Below, piece after piece: positions 48,809 to 61,416 of a stretch of 64,000 nucleotides of DNA (the stretch's first letter is position 1; every line of letters starts with the position of its first letter). Made by a program: the position numbers and the translations under genes. The stretch comes from Crocodylus rhombifer (lineage: Eukaryota > Chordata > Crocodylia > Crocodylidae): positions 1 through 64,000 of the forward strand of contig JAVSML010025216.1 in assembly GCA_038503035.1 (NCBI GenBank), given 5' to 3'. The notes beneath the pieces are model-generated. The model did not search any database and was not told where the DNA came from. It saw only the letters and a program-made list of their open reading frames with translations.

Positions 48809-50670
48809 TTCTAGACTGAAGCATGTAAAACACTTAGAAAAATAAAAGCTCCTCACCAACGACAGCATAATTCAGTACATATAGGAAGGAAAACTTTCTC
48901 TTGATAGAGTTGACATTGCCTTTGCAGAACATGGTAATAACTGGTAGACCAAAGTGACTGGTGGCAAAAGCACTTGAAATAAAAGGATGGAATGTTAAAT
49001 TTGCGAGTGAAATTTAGACAGCATGAGTATGAGCAGTGGGCACTGCTGAGCACAGCACCACTAGAAAAAACACAAGTAGCGTGCTTTGCAAGCTCTCTCC
49101 ATGCTGCTTTACTAACACAGCTCACTTGTTCCTTGAAGCACACCCTCCTATTCTGCTTCTGGAATTATTATTTACTTTCTTTTTGATAAGCCTCAATTCT
49201 GATTTGCATTACTTTTACCTATTTTGTTACAGAGACCACCAAACAAGCCTACCAATAGTTCGTAGTTCTGAGCTGCACCTCTGCCATGCCTGCTGTTCCC
49301 CAGGAGACTCTGCCAGTAGCGAAAAATTGTAGGCCTGTATCCATCAAAGACTAGGCTGATCTATTAAAGACCAAATTCATTCCATTTGTGACATATACAA
49401 AACTGCAACCTACTCCCCTACAGGTTAGAAATACCATAAGGAGCTCTATTCTGAGTCAGATCTTCTGTTAGCTCATGGAAGATAAAATACAAACTTAAAA
49501 TCAAACATATACAACCTGACAACATGTCCAATTCTGGGAAGAACATTTGTTAAAAGATTATTTCTACTTCCACTTCCAAACTGTTTTCTGAAAAATTTCA
49601 GTGCCAGAACTGGTATTATTTCTGTTATTATTCATTCTGGGCTCTGCTACCCCAGTGATTATCTGACAGTGGTTTAATGATGTTTGGAAGCTTTCCAAAA
49701 ATAATGTAAAAGGCCTGTAGAAAGAGCAGGCATACAGGTGCTGATCCCGAAAGGCAGCTCCTATCATGTACACCACTTTTTGTCAGAACTAGCAAGCTGT
49801 TCCCTTTTTACAGCTTTATAAAGGCATGCTAGCCAGAACAAAGCCTTTAATTACTACACAGGTGTTTTATGATTAAGATGCTCTACATTGTTCCACAGCA
49901 AACAGAAAAAAATTACTGAGAAGAGACTAAAGGGAAGACATTTGGTATTTTCATACACACATTTTCCCCCACCAGGGCTTCAAAAATATCAGCAAGACAA
50001 GAGCAAACATGACAGTTATTTGAATGAAGACATGTTATGCAAGTATATGCCTGGCTCTGACTTGCTGTCCCTTCCTGCTCTATGTGAAGTGTAATCCTCA
50101 CACTTTTGATAATATGATGAACAGCCCCTTAAATCTAATTTCCTAGATTTCTCAAGGGTCCACAGCAGAAGCAAATATGCAGCCTCTCTTAGATGCAATG
50201 AAGCAACACAGACATCAGCATGACAAAATGACTAGTCATATGAATTCAAAAGGTCATCATCTATCAGAATTACCTGTTCATTCTCCATACAAAGCAAATT
50301 ACTGATACAATTTACCACAAATTCAACTTATTTTTTCAATCATTTCCATTTCATAATTTTGCAACAAAGCAAACAAAATGAAACTGTGTACAACTGACAT
50401 TTAATGCAATTTCTCTTGTTAGTATAATCTAAGCTCATAACTAAATTAGTTGCTTATATCATCTTAAATAAAAGGGAAAATTAAATTTAAATCAACTTGT
50501 GGCTGAAATCAACTATGACTTCATATTTAAAGTAATAAACCTCAGTTCTAACTGGAAAATTTAGAAGGAAAAGTGTGAGTGTGTGCATGGGAGACAGAAC
50601 ACTAGCTGACTACCTATAGTATATAGGTAGGAGTAGAAGAAACTAATATAACTAGTATATATATTAAGTA
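48809..50670. other. intergenic DNA without recognised features
   Basis: No exon, repeat or RNA gene recognised. Confidence 0.5.
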
Positions 50671-50749
50671 AGAGAAACTAATATATATCTATATGGGTGC
50701 AACGTGGAGGGCTCTATATATAGATATATAGATATATATTAGTTTCTCC
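50671..50749. repeat. AT-rich inverted repeat with a GC-richer loop
   Basis: Arms 50671-50694 and 50726-50749 are inverted at 23 of 24 positions (GAGAAACTAATATATATCTA). The loop carries GGGTGCAACGTGGAGGGCTC, which nearly duplicates sequence at 52714-52734. Another partial arm copy (AGAAACTAATAT) lies at about 50,637. Confidence 0.8.
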
Positions 50750-51218
50750 TACTGAATTAAGGGAAAGCATTTAAAGAAGCAAAAGAATATTTGCTATAAT
50801 AAGAAAACAGTCAATATACACATTCCACAGGGTGTTTTAAAAGTTTCATGCAGCAATCCAAAAATATACAGATATACTATAAGTACAGATAATGTAGGGA
50901 GCCAAATTTTGAACACAGGCACCTAATATTAGGCTGTAAAGTCCCACTTTAGGTACCTAAACTTAGCCTGATTTTCAAAAATTTAAATCAACAGTTCCTA
51001 ATGGGGTCCATGGGAGATAAAATGTGCTCTGCAATTTTGGGGGGGGAAAACAGAAGCAGGGCATTTGTCAGAATACATAATTAAGATTTTTCAGATCAAT
51101 CCAGGGATCTTGCCTTCTATTACCTTATATTAAAATTAAGGGAACTCCATCCATCCCAGTGTGGGTACCATCAGTGTGTGAAAATTACGATTGTAGCAGG
51201 AGCTGGTATGATTTAGAG

Positions 51219-52121
51219 GGGGAGGGGGGAAGACACGACACACATGGCCTGCAGACTGGATCTGGCCCACAGGGGGCGCCCACCAATTGATTGGTCCCAG
51301 CCTGCAGCTGCCCTGGCAGTGTTCTGCATGGGGCAAAGCTCCGCCTGCTCCCACCTGGAGCAGCCTGCGCTGCACTCCTGCCTGCACCCACAGGCCTCAG
51401 CCCAAGCCACCACACACAGCTTACTAGCAGGACTGCTCCTAGTGCAGCCGCTTACGTGCTGCTTGGTTCCCCCTGCCTCTGGTGGCTCCTCCTCCTGGCC
51501 CTGTTGCATTGCTCCAGGCAGGGGGAAAGCTGAAGCTGGGCAGCCCCTGCCCCAGCATGCGGGTCTCCAGCTCCCAGCGACCTTCCACTCACTTTGCCTG
51601 CCCAGCACATTGAGCAGCCGCCTGCAGGCAGCCAAGTGGATGAAAGGCTGCTGGGAGCTGGAAGTGGATCCCTGTGCACTAGAGCAGGAGCTTCCCAGCT
51701 GCAGTGTTGCAGCAGGGGCAAGAGGAGCAGCTGGAGGTGGGGGAAGCAAAGCAGCACCTGGGCAGCTACAGCTGCACTGCGAGCAGTCCCACTGGAAAGG
51801 TGTGCATACTGGTTGGGGCTGAGACCGGGAGGTGCAGGCAGGAGTGCAACATGGGCTGCTGCAGGTGGGAGCAGGCAGGGCTCGACCCCATGTGGCACAC
51901 CGCAGGGGCAGCTGAGAGCTGGGTGGGGTGGGTGACACAAAACACACGCAGACCACACCCCTTCCTGCATGTTCCTCAGGCCTCCCCACCCTCAGCCAGC
52001 TGCCAGGGTTTAGCCGCAGGCAGCCCCCCCCCCAACACATGCATACCCATCCCCACACACACACACATCCTCACCAAAATTCATTAAGTGGCCCTCCAGC
52101 CAAAATAATTGCCCACCCCTG
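51219..52121 (-). mobile_element. non-autonomous hAT transposon, 0.9 kb, foldback GC-rich interior
   Basis: The right end AATAATTGCCCACCCCTG is the inverted counterpart of the left end of the 17.6-19.1 kb hAT. Flanks ATTTAGAG and GTTTAGAG match at 7 of 8 bases. The interior is itself an inverted repeat: segments around 51,330-51,400 (CCTGCTCCCACCTGGAGCAG, TGCACTCCTGCCTGCACC) are mirrored around 51,830-51,880 (GGTGCAGGCAGGAGTGCAAC). The 172-283-codon frames on both strands result from this GC-rich palindrome. Confidence 0.85.
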
Positions 52122-52287
52122 GTTTAGAGCACCAGACATACAAGCGTCTCAAGAACTGTAAGCTGCGAGCAGCACTTCTGCTGCTGTTCCCAATAACTGT
52201 TGGGAATAGCTGAGGACTCATCCTAGTCTGTTCTGAAGACCAGGATTACCCACAATTTAAGATTTTCCTCTTACAACTGCTCTCTTA

Positions 52288-54759
52288 GGGCGCATCCATA
52301 CATGCAGTCACATGCGCTTTCAACAGCTCAAACAGAAGCAACACAAATTTGAGCTGGGCTTTTTGCCTCAGTGCACGTACCTGGACATGCACTTTGGTGT
52401 GGGGCAAATTTTGCCACTTGGGGCAAAATAACCCTGCCTGGCTCCTCCCAGATCTGCAGCCAGGGGGAGCTAGAGCCTGGGGCCAGCACCTGTGCTGACC
52501 CCAGCAGTTTAAAACCTGCCTTGTGCTGGCCCCAGCAGTATAAAAAGCTGCCCTGGCAAGCAGCTCAGGGCTACTTGCTCTCAGGAGCTTCTGGTGGCCA
52601 GAAAGGTGCCCAGAGACTGTGAAGCCACTTTCCTCTCCCTTATCTGTGCAGGTTTCCAGGCAGAGCACCAGTGGGCAGCATCCACCACTCCTTGGATGCC
52701 TTTGAGGACCGATGGGTGCAACCTGGAGGGCTCTGCTCAGTGTCCCCCCCTGGAGAATTTCTTTTCACATTTTGAACCTTTGTCCCCCACATCACTCCTA
52801 CCCTTTTCTTCCTTAGTTGTCTTACCAAAGAAAAAAAAAAATCAGTTGCATCTTTCAAACCTTGGTCCCACACAGTGGGGGCTATTAGTTAACTAAGTGA
52901 GCCTTAAGGCCTATGATCTCTGGAAGATACAAATAAGCAGGAGCTACTGGGGCCTGGCCAACTAGTATCTGTGGACACTAGCCACTTGTGCCAGCTGGAC
53001 TGCTGAAGCAGCCCTGAGAGTTCCCTGTACCCTTTACCCACTGTAGCAGTCTGGCAGTGGGGGTGCTGCCTGGCTGTGACCTGCCGTGCACCTGTGACAG
53101 TATGTGGCTCCAAGGCTTCATGCCTGCCAGGCCTGGATGGGGACTGCATGGCAGATGGGGACTGCATGGCCAGTAGAGGTATCCACACTTCTGGGCCAGC
53201 TGCCAGTGGGCTGTGGCTGCACAGTTGGCCTTTGTGTGGCACTACTGCCATGTGTGCCACTGTCTGGCCATCTGGACAGCTACTGCCCAGAAGATGTTCT
53301 TAGTGTGGTGGCCTGCTTTGAACTGTCAAAGCATGTCCTCCTGGCCCCAAGTGGCCAGGAGGTCAGCCACCTCTATCTTGGTCCCAGGTGCCAGCTCTGA
53401 GTAGGCTCCTCTGCCTGGGTCATGCCATTTGCCTCCCTAGCAGGAATTCTGGTGTTCCCATTTAAAAACTGCAAAATCCCTGATAGAAAAATCCCAAAGT
53501 CTTTAAAATACCCCAAAATCCATGTTCTTTCACAATTAAAACAAAAGACCATGAGAGAGAGAGAAAGATCAAATCAGTTGGGCAATGTTTTATTGATATA
53601 TTTACAATTTTAAGACAATTTGGAAGCCTACCAGTGCCCCTATCATCATAATAACACACATTCTAAATATCTATACAGTTTGATATTTATTTTTGGATTT
53701 GTTGTCACAGAAAAATTAGAGCTGCCCTATTCTCTTCGCTCACCAGGATGTGCAGTGCTGAGCAGCACTGATATGCCAGTGCCCTGCCCTTGCCCCTCAC
53801 TCTCAACTCACAGCCTGCCCCCCCACCCCAGTCCCCTCACTCCTAACCCACAGGGCCAGGCATGTGGGTGAGGGGTTTGTGGGGGTGGCTTGGGCCCACA
53901 GGCCCCTGCCTGGCCTCAGTCTCCCAACCCCGCTGGCAGCAGCAGCTGTCAGGTCCACTCAGGGCCTCATGACACAGCCCCCCACATGATGTGGAGCAGC
54001 AGGCCTTGACATCGGCTGCCTGGTACCCACGCTGCTGCATCACTGTTGGGCAGCTTGGAGCTGCTGGGCCTGTTACCCAGGGCCTGGCACCACTCAGCCT
54101 GAGTGGCCCCAAGCTGCCCGACAATGCACGGTGCCCTGCTGTGCCGGGCTGCACCCATGCGATGCAGCAGCAGCAGCAGCGCAGGTGCTAGGTGGCCAGA
54201 GCTGAGCCCTGCTGCTCCCTGCCACATGGGGGGGCTATGCCATGAGGCCCTGAACACTGCTGCTGGTAAGCTGGAGGCAGTGCAGGAGGCTGGAGGAGGG
54301 GCAAGTGGGGGCCTGAAGCCAGGAGGGGGAGTGAGTGGGGGGCTGGAGCCAAGGGGGGGGTGAGCTGGACTCTGGAGCTGGCCTTCCCCCATAGTACCCT
54401 CATCAGTCCCCCGCTCATCCCTATTACCTGGCATGGAACTCAGGTCCCACTTGCTGCAGCCTGCACCACTCACTGCCTGCCCTACACAGGCAGGCAGCGT
54501 GCTTCACCACTGGGGAAAGGGCCAGCCATAGAGATGCTCTGGCTGGCTACCAGAGTGTCTCTGTGGAGGACCCAAGTCTCTGGTTGCCTCAGGGCACGGT
54601 ATTTTTTTGGTACTTGGATATCCAGGTATCAAATTTTGCCCCTGCACTGCATATCTGCAGCATGAGGAACTTTTTTTTGTTCCCAGTGTGCATCCTGCAG
54701 CATCTCAAAGGGGTATGAGATGCTGCAAGAGGCATATGTGTGCTCATCTGGATGTGCCC
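52288..54759. mobile_element. PIF/Harbinger-like composite element, 2.47 kb
   Basis: Ends GGGCGCATCCATACATG and TCATCTGGATGTGCCC are inverted (10 of the first 11 bases). Each is flanked by TTA, the target duplication typical of PIF/Harbinger. There is no transposase. The interior is a patchwork: GC-rich sequence, a hairpin at 53337-53362 (CCTCCTGGCC/GGCCAGGAGG), an 18-bp tandem duplication near 53,135-53,170, an AT-rich core (53,460-53,730), a stretch related to the 57.6-58.3 kb repeat, and a 30-bp G-rich tandem duplication at 54305-54363. Confidence 0.65.
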
Positions 54760-57599
54760 TTAGAGTTTACTTTAATCCCTACTTTAGGTCCCACTTGCGT
54801 TTCCTTATCTCATACATATAAAAAATTCAGATTGGTCAGAAACATGATGACAATAACCCCATTCTCCTCATTTCTCTCCTTTCCCAGCTGTTGCCATCTG
54901 AAATCACAGCTCATTATAATGTTGTTAGATGATCACATCAAAAATAACCATGTGATGCATCAGTTAACTGCAGTGGAAAGGAAGGCAATCAGATATATTT
55001 CATCATGACAGTTAAATGCATCTTAGAGCCTACTGCTGTCCTTCCTTAAGTAAACCAGTTCAGGGCCAGATACAGGACTCTCTCAGCTGAGGGTCTTTTC
55101 CTCTGGAATTGTCTTTCTAGCACAAATCAATGTCTAGCAACATTTGGGTTACTATTTAAGACATTTGGTTTAACTGCTGCTTCTTTTTCTTTTTTATGAA
55201 ACTAATGCACTTCAGCTGTATAAGTAAAACCTAGTTGCTATGATGAAAGGCACTTTACAAACCAATAAATAAATAAAAGTGCAGCTTTTAGAAGTTACTG
55301 GAGTATGAGATACTTTAAAAAAACCAAAAAAACCAAAAAACTTAGGCCGCTCTGCGCATTTACTTGGACTGCTAACTTTCCAGTATTTACTGTACATCAA
55401 AACTTGTGGAAACTATATATAACCTGTCTTTGGAAATTAATACATTCATTTAAATGTCAAACTTTTTCAAAGCATGGATCACATTCTATTAGGCAGAAGT
55501 GACTGTGTGGACTGCCACTCCTCCCAGATGAGATGGCATTCACAGCTATGTAACATACCCGGGGCTTCCAACAGTCCTTACGATAGCAAATATTTGTGTG
55601 CAAGGAGGCTGGTTACACCACATTTCCAGCAGCTTCTACCGGTGTTCAGGCTTGCATTTTTTTGCATAGGGAGGATAGGTAACCATAAATCAATGGACAA
55701 AAAGGATGAGGAGGATACTAGCATAGGACTAACCAGTTCTATTCAGACAACCACTGGTCCATAGAGTACACGTCAAGGACAACTGAGTTCATTCATACAG
55801 ACTCAAGAAATTATACCACAAATAGAGCCAAAGCACTTTTTAGATGAACTGTCTACTTTTTACTAAATCAATTTGCTCTCTTACGCACTTAATTCAGTAG
55901 GTCTCTCTTAAGGACCCACCACAATTCAACCTTTGCCAGTTTCACTGATGAAAACTGTTATCAGAAGACCTAAGAGGTGAAGTCAGTCAATGCTGTCTAT
56001 AGCAGAATAGTGATTTCAGGGAAATTAAGAGGTGGGATGTCAAGAAATGGAGGGAGAAAGAGTGCTAAAAAGTGAGAGGCAAGTTGTTAGATAACCAGAG
56101 CTTCATCTTCAGAAATGTTGGGCTCTCACAATTGCAGCTGAAGTAGACAGAAGTGAAAGGTGGTCAGAAGGTCTCAAACCAAATTCCAGTTCACAACCAC
56201 AAGAAAAGCCATGCATCAGACAACATATCAAGTCTAGGGAAAAGACTCTCCAGCTACCTAATACAACCTCCCGCATAATGTTTTCCCTTATGTGATTTGG
56301 ATCAGGCTTTTTATAAATACCCCAAGTTACCTGCCTCTGGTCTGTTCTAACACTAACAAAAGACATTTTTCTCTCAATACGTAGTCTAACTTTGTAGATG
56401 CAACTACAGATCAGTCATCCTTGTCTTGCCATATTCAAATAATGTGAATAAGCTTCTTTCTTCAAGGATATTATTTCTAATAAAGTGTTTACACAGCGAC
56501 CCACATTTAATCTCCTTTTTTGAGATAATACAAAGTTGATCTTCAGTCTTATCTTCTCAGTTACCACATCCTCCAATCCCAGTGTCACTCTCTAAGTGCC
56601 CTTTTTGAACTCTCTGTTACTCCAATATCTTTTAATAACGCAAGGATCAGAAGTGAATGCAATATTTTGTACTCAGCCAAGTAGCGTTACAACTTTTCAT
56701 TCTTGCATTTGATTTGTCTATAAACATACTTGGGAAGACACTGGCTTTTTTCTACATAATGCTGCATTATAAAACTCGTGTTCAGTTTTTTTGTCCCTCC
56801 GCTTCTTTTATGTTTGTACTGGTTACCACTTCTCCCCTCATTTATTACTGTGTATTTATACTATTCCACTTTGCTAAAGTCAATTAAGAAGTCCAATCTT
56901 TCTAGCCTGTTCTGAAGTCTGGGTCACCCCTCATGTGTATTTCATAGCTGTCATTTCTGATATTGTCTGCGAAGTTAATTGAAACAAAATCTGCTTCCTG
57001 AAAGTCATTAATAAAAAGATAAACAGCATAAATCTCAATGCTGATGGCCATGGAAGTTTATAAAAACTTTTCCTTATCTGGAGGTGTTGTTATTAATGAT
57101 TACAAAGGCAGATGACAAACCAGTTACTATGGTATTAATTTTATATAGAAAAATGTCTTCCCTTTTCATAATAATTTTTAAATGTGGTATTATATTGAAT
57201 GCCTTACCTAAAACCTATATCCGCTGCATTACTCTTGTTCACTAATATATATTCATAGCAGAGAATACTATTCTATGCACTTGCCATGATCTATTTTTCA
57301 TGATTCCTTGGTTATCACTCAGTAATAAACTGAGCAGTAGTACAGACAGAGGCAATCCCTTATTATATATTCTTTCAATCTATTTTACAGTAAGGTCACA
57401 AACAAGATGAGGGCCTCACTGTGTTAGACTTTGTACAAAATGAAGCCTAAGTGTTCTATAAAATAAGAAACAGTCCTTACCCTTCCTTGTTATGTCCTTG
57501 TAACAAGGTATTTATCAGAATTTGCAGATTTGTTGGAATTTGACAGGGCCATGCCATTAGCATCTCAGCCACAGCCTCAAACTTGCAACCTCTGGGCTG
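54760..57599. other. intergenic DNA without recognised features
   Basis: AT-rich. I see no exon, RNA gene or clear repeat boundary. Confidence 0.5.
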
Positions 57600-58265
57600 T
57601 CAACTGTGCACCTTAGCACCCCAGCCCGAAAAGCTGGGGCTAGGAACAGCGGGTAAGGTGATTGGCTGTTGGGGGTCACGTGCTCCCCATGCCAGCTCCA
57701 GCAACAAAGGAAGTGAGCAAGTGAGCGAGCATGTAATGCAGAAGCTGCTTGGGCAGGGATCTGTGGGTCGAGTGAGGGACACCAGCAGGGCTGGGCAGGG
57801 CAGGGGGCTGCAGGTTGGGAGTGAGGGGCACCAGCACAGCTGGGAGGGGAGCTGGGGCTGTGCATAGGGAATGAGGGGCACCCCCAGGGCTGGGAGGGGA
57901 GCAGGGAGCTGTGGATCAGGAGTGAGGGGCATAGGGATGGGAGGGGTGACTGTGGGTTGGATGTGCAGGGCACTGGCAGCACCAGAGGGCTGGGGATTGG
58001 GAGTGAGGGGCACCAGTAAGGGGTGGGGGTCAGGATACTACTGTCTGGGACTGGTGGACACTGGCAGGGCTGGGGTCAGTGGGTCCAAGAGCGAGGGGCA
58101 GCAGCAGGGCTGGGGGAGGATGTGGTTTGTCAGTGAAGGGCAACAGAATGGGCAGGGGCAGGGCACTGGCATGTCACTGTCGTGTGTCTCCCCCCCACAT
58201 CATATTCCCCCTGCCTGCCCACCCTCCTGGTGACAGGTGTCCTCTTTTTTGGACCTGGAAATATG
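57600..58265. repeat. GC-rich interspersed repeat containing a 40-50 bp minisatellite
   Basis: From about 57,771 to 58,165, units built on GTGAGGGGCACCAGCAGGGC followed by TGGGAGGGGAGC... repeat six or more times at 40-50 bp spacing with substantial divergence. The right end GTGTCCTCTTTTTTGGACC then GGAAATATGGTAACCCC looks like the terminus of an interspersed repeat. A related stretch in inverted orientation occurs near 53,770-53,860. Frames across it are not genes. Confidence 0.7.
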
Positions 58266-60443
58266 GTAACCCCAGCCCAATGAACTATATGGCTGTGAAC
58301 TAATATCATGCACAGCTTGTATTCTCTCTAAGTAGATGCAATACCATCATCACGACAGTTGCAGGGGAAACACCTTGACTAAAGTAATGCGATTAAAGTG
58401 GAATTGTGTAGTGGAGGGTTGCACCCTTGTCTACTTGTGGACAGGACTCCCTACGAGTGCTTCATGGTTAGCTTCCCACTGGCCATCTTCCAGTGGGAGA
58501 ATCTCAGCTACACTCTGACTTTAGGGAGGAGTCTCCCATTTCCATAGTTTCCTCCTGCGGCCATATGGCTAAGGACAAGCAAAACTCAGGGGCATCTGAA
58601 TCCCAGGCCTCCAGGATGCCTGCCAAAGGAAGCCCCAGTAGCAGGACCACATATGATTCTTGAATGATTCAAATGTATTTGGACCTGATCTGGCCAATTT
58701 GACCTGGGACATGAAAAATTTTCCTTAAAAAAAAGTAGGTGCTAAAGTGCTGCTTAAAAGTATGCTTCTGGAATACCTGTACTAAAACTTGCAGCAGTTT
58801 TAGAAAAGGTAAAATTCATCAATCTTGGCTGAACTAGATCTATAGGTAGTATACATAAACTGCTACAGCTATGTTTGTTTTAAGGTCAGTTTTTTCAAAT
58901 TTGTTTTTCAGTTCCACATGCTCAGGGAGGGCAGGGTCTGATAACAAAGAAGGGGAAAGGGGCTATTTGACCCCCCAGATTTATTTTCTCTCCTATAGCA
59001 GTGGGAGATTGACAAATTCAAGACAAACCTCCAATAAATAGATTCTGTATCTAGAAAATTATATCAAATTTATAACTTTTCCATATATAAAATCTAATTA
59101 CTGGAGGGAGTGTCATCCTATATTCAAGTAAATATGGTAACTAAGGTTTCTAAAGTGATGATTAAAGCTCACAATCTCATTTCCTTGCTCTGGATGCCAA
59201 ATTCCTTAATGAATACAATGCAATCAAGCAAAGAAATTAAAAGAATGCTTGGAGGATCAAGTTTGGAAAGGAGGAAAAAGCTTGTACAGCCCACTACACC
59301 TGGACAACATAATAGTTCAAGTAAGCCAACATGGGTAATGTATTAATTAGCTACCTGTCATTTAGATCCTAACTCAGAACTTAATGAAGCCACTTTGCAA
59401 AAAGGCAATCTCTTCAGAAGAATATAAATAATGTATATAAAATGGGGGCAGGGTGAGAAGAGAATCAGCACACCCCTGCAAGGTCAAGCCAGACTGCATC
59501 TCTGGATCGATGGCTGGCACTGGCAGGTTCTACTGTTGAGAAGCCTGCAGCCATCTATGAGTCATAGAATTAATTAGTGCCAGTGGGTGTTGCCATAGGC
59601 ACGCGGCAGACAGACTGGAAATATTAAATGACTGGGTTAGGAAATATAGTGGAGATGGAGGAGAAAGATTACATTTCTTTCACTAAGGCTTGATACGTAG
59701 TAATTATCAACAGTCTTTTTATTCTGCAAACAGCCAGTAGCTCTTTAGGCTAAAACAGTACAAAATCAATGAGGAGGTTTAACATCGCTCTGTCTCACGT
59801 TTCAGAGAGCAGCAGAATGAGAAGTGGACATTTCTGGTAGAACATATGTATTTTTCCATTTTAAGCACCATATATCATCATAACCTACAGTACTTAAGAT
59901 TCCTGCAACCAGTAAATTTTGTGACCAGCAGAGGGAGCATCTTTTATAACTTAGAAACCGTTGAAGGTTTTGGATGGAGAGTGTAAAGGGAGAGAGAGAC
60001 AGTCCGATTTTATGTCCCTTTAAAGTTTGAGCACATATTTAACATTCACAAAATAAACAACTAAGAATGGTAGTTTGTGCTGAGAATGATGTGCCCTGGT
60101 ACCTTGGAAGCTTTTTCTACAGCTATATCAATACACCGTAATTCTGATACACTTGGGATTCTGGGGGCCAGTCACAGTTTCAAATCACAATGGGAACAGT
60201 ACAATGCTATTACACTGACATGTGACAATGCAAGGTCATAACTTTAACTTAAGGGACAATGGCAGCTTTAACTGACTGTCCTTTTTTCTCTCCTCAAGCT
60301 TGAAAGTGAGTTCTCTTCCAACTTAAAAATCACTAAACCCCATTAAATTATGGAGTGCTATTATACAAAACATTTGCCCTTCTCTCATGTTCTACCTAAA
60401 ACCAAACTTCCTAAGGCCCTGAATCTCCCATCCGGCCTGCAAC
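58266..60443. other. intergenic DNA without recognised features
   Basis: No exon, RNA gene or repeat with definable ends was recognised. Confidence 0.5.
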
Positions 60444-61416
60444 TAGGGCTGTGCAAAGCTTTGGGTGCTAATTCAATTAGGAGGAGATTTGGCCCGATTC
60501 AGTGGACGAATCTCCAAATCCAAATCAAATCACGGGACCGATAAAAAGGTCCGAAGCGATTCAAAGCTCTCCAAATGTTCAGAAAAGATTCAGAGAGGTT
60601 CAATGATTTGGGCAGTCCCCGCTGGCTGCAGCAGGGAGCTGGACCTGGACTTGGAGCAGGTAAGTAGGGGGCTGGACAAACAGGGAGGGACCTATGCAGG
60701 GACCCCTGCCAGGCCCCACCCCTTCCCTGCTCCCCCTTGGCCCTCACCTGCTCCCCCAGCCCCCCTAGCTCCCAGTGCTTAAAAAAAGGCCCCTATTCAC
60801 CACGTGCTGCTCCCCCAGCCCCACGCTGCACGGTGGCACTGCATGAGCCCCCCAGTCTCCTCTCCCCACTGTCCAGCCCACCAGATCCTGCAGCAGCCTT
60901 GGGGCTTCAGGGGTGTGTGTAGAAGAACTCCCCACGTGGTGCAGGGCAGCAGGGATCATCCTCCACAGACCAAGAACTGGTGAGCCTGGGGTTTTTTAGT
61001 TGTTTTTTTTTCCTTAAAGAGCTGGAGCTAGGGCAGGCAGTGCAGCCATGGGGGGGACTGAGACAGTGAGAGGAGGATGTCAGGGGGCTCATGCAGAGCC
61101 CCCTACACAGCATGTGGCAGTGGGGGCAGCGGGAATTGCTCTCCCACCTGGCAGCACCCAGTGAGTCAGGGCTTTTTTTTTTTTCCAACGTGCTGGAGCA
61201 GGTGGGGCAGCCATTGTTGGGCTGGAAGAACAGGCAGGGGATGGGCCTGTGTGATTTGGCGATTCAGAAATTTGGCAGCAGCCAAATCTCCAAATCAGAT
61301 TTAGCTGAATCGATTTGGGACAGCTATTCGAATCACCAAATTGAATCACTGTTCCCCAAATCGGCTGAATCTGAATCTGAAGCTAAAGCAAGTACTAGCC
61401 ACTTTGCACGGGCCTA
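60444..61416. mobile_element. non-autonomous hAT transposon with perfect 8-bp target duplication
   Basis: CCTGCAAC flanks it exactly (60436-60443 and 61417-61424). Terminal inverted repeats are TAGGGCTGTGCAAAG and CTTTGCACGGGCCTA. Subterminal regions repeat (G)ATTTGG, GATTCA and AAATC(T/C)(C/A)CAAAT motifs in both orientations, as expected for hAT transposase binding clusters. The 973-bp interior is GC-rich and has no transposase. Confidence 0.93.

Noticed and set aside
51213..52064. 283-codon open frame on the minus strand, with overlapping frames of 192 and 172 codons
   Set aside because: All lie inside the GC-rich palindromic interior of a hAT element. Composition is Cys/Pro/Ala-rich with no domain, and frames on both strands are equally long.
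53967..54473. 168-codon open frame on the minus strand
   Set aside because: It lies in the GC-rich part of the Harbinger-like composite, overlaps a tandem duplication, and has no family similarity.
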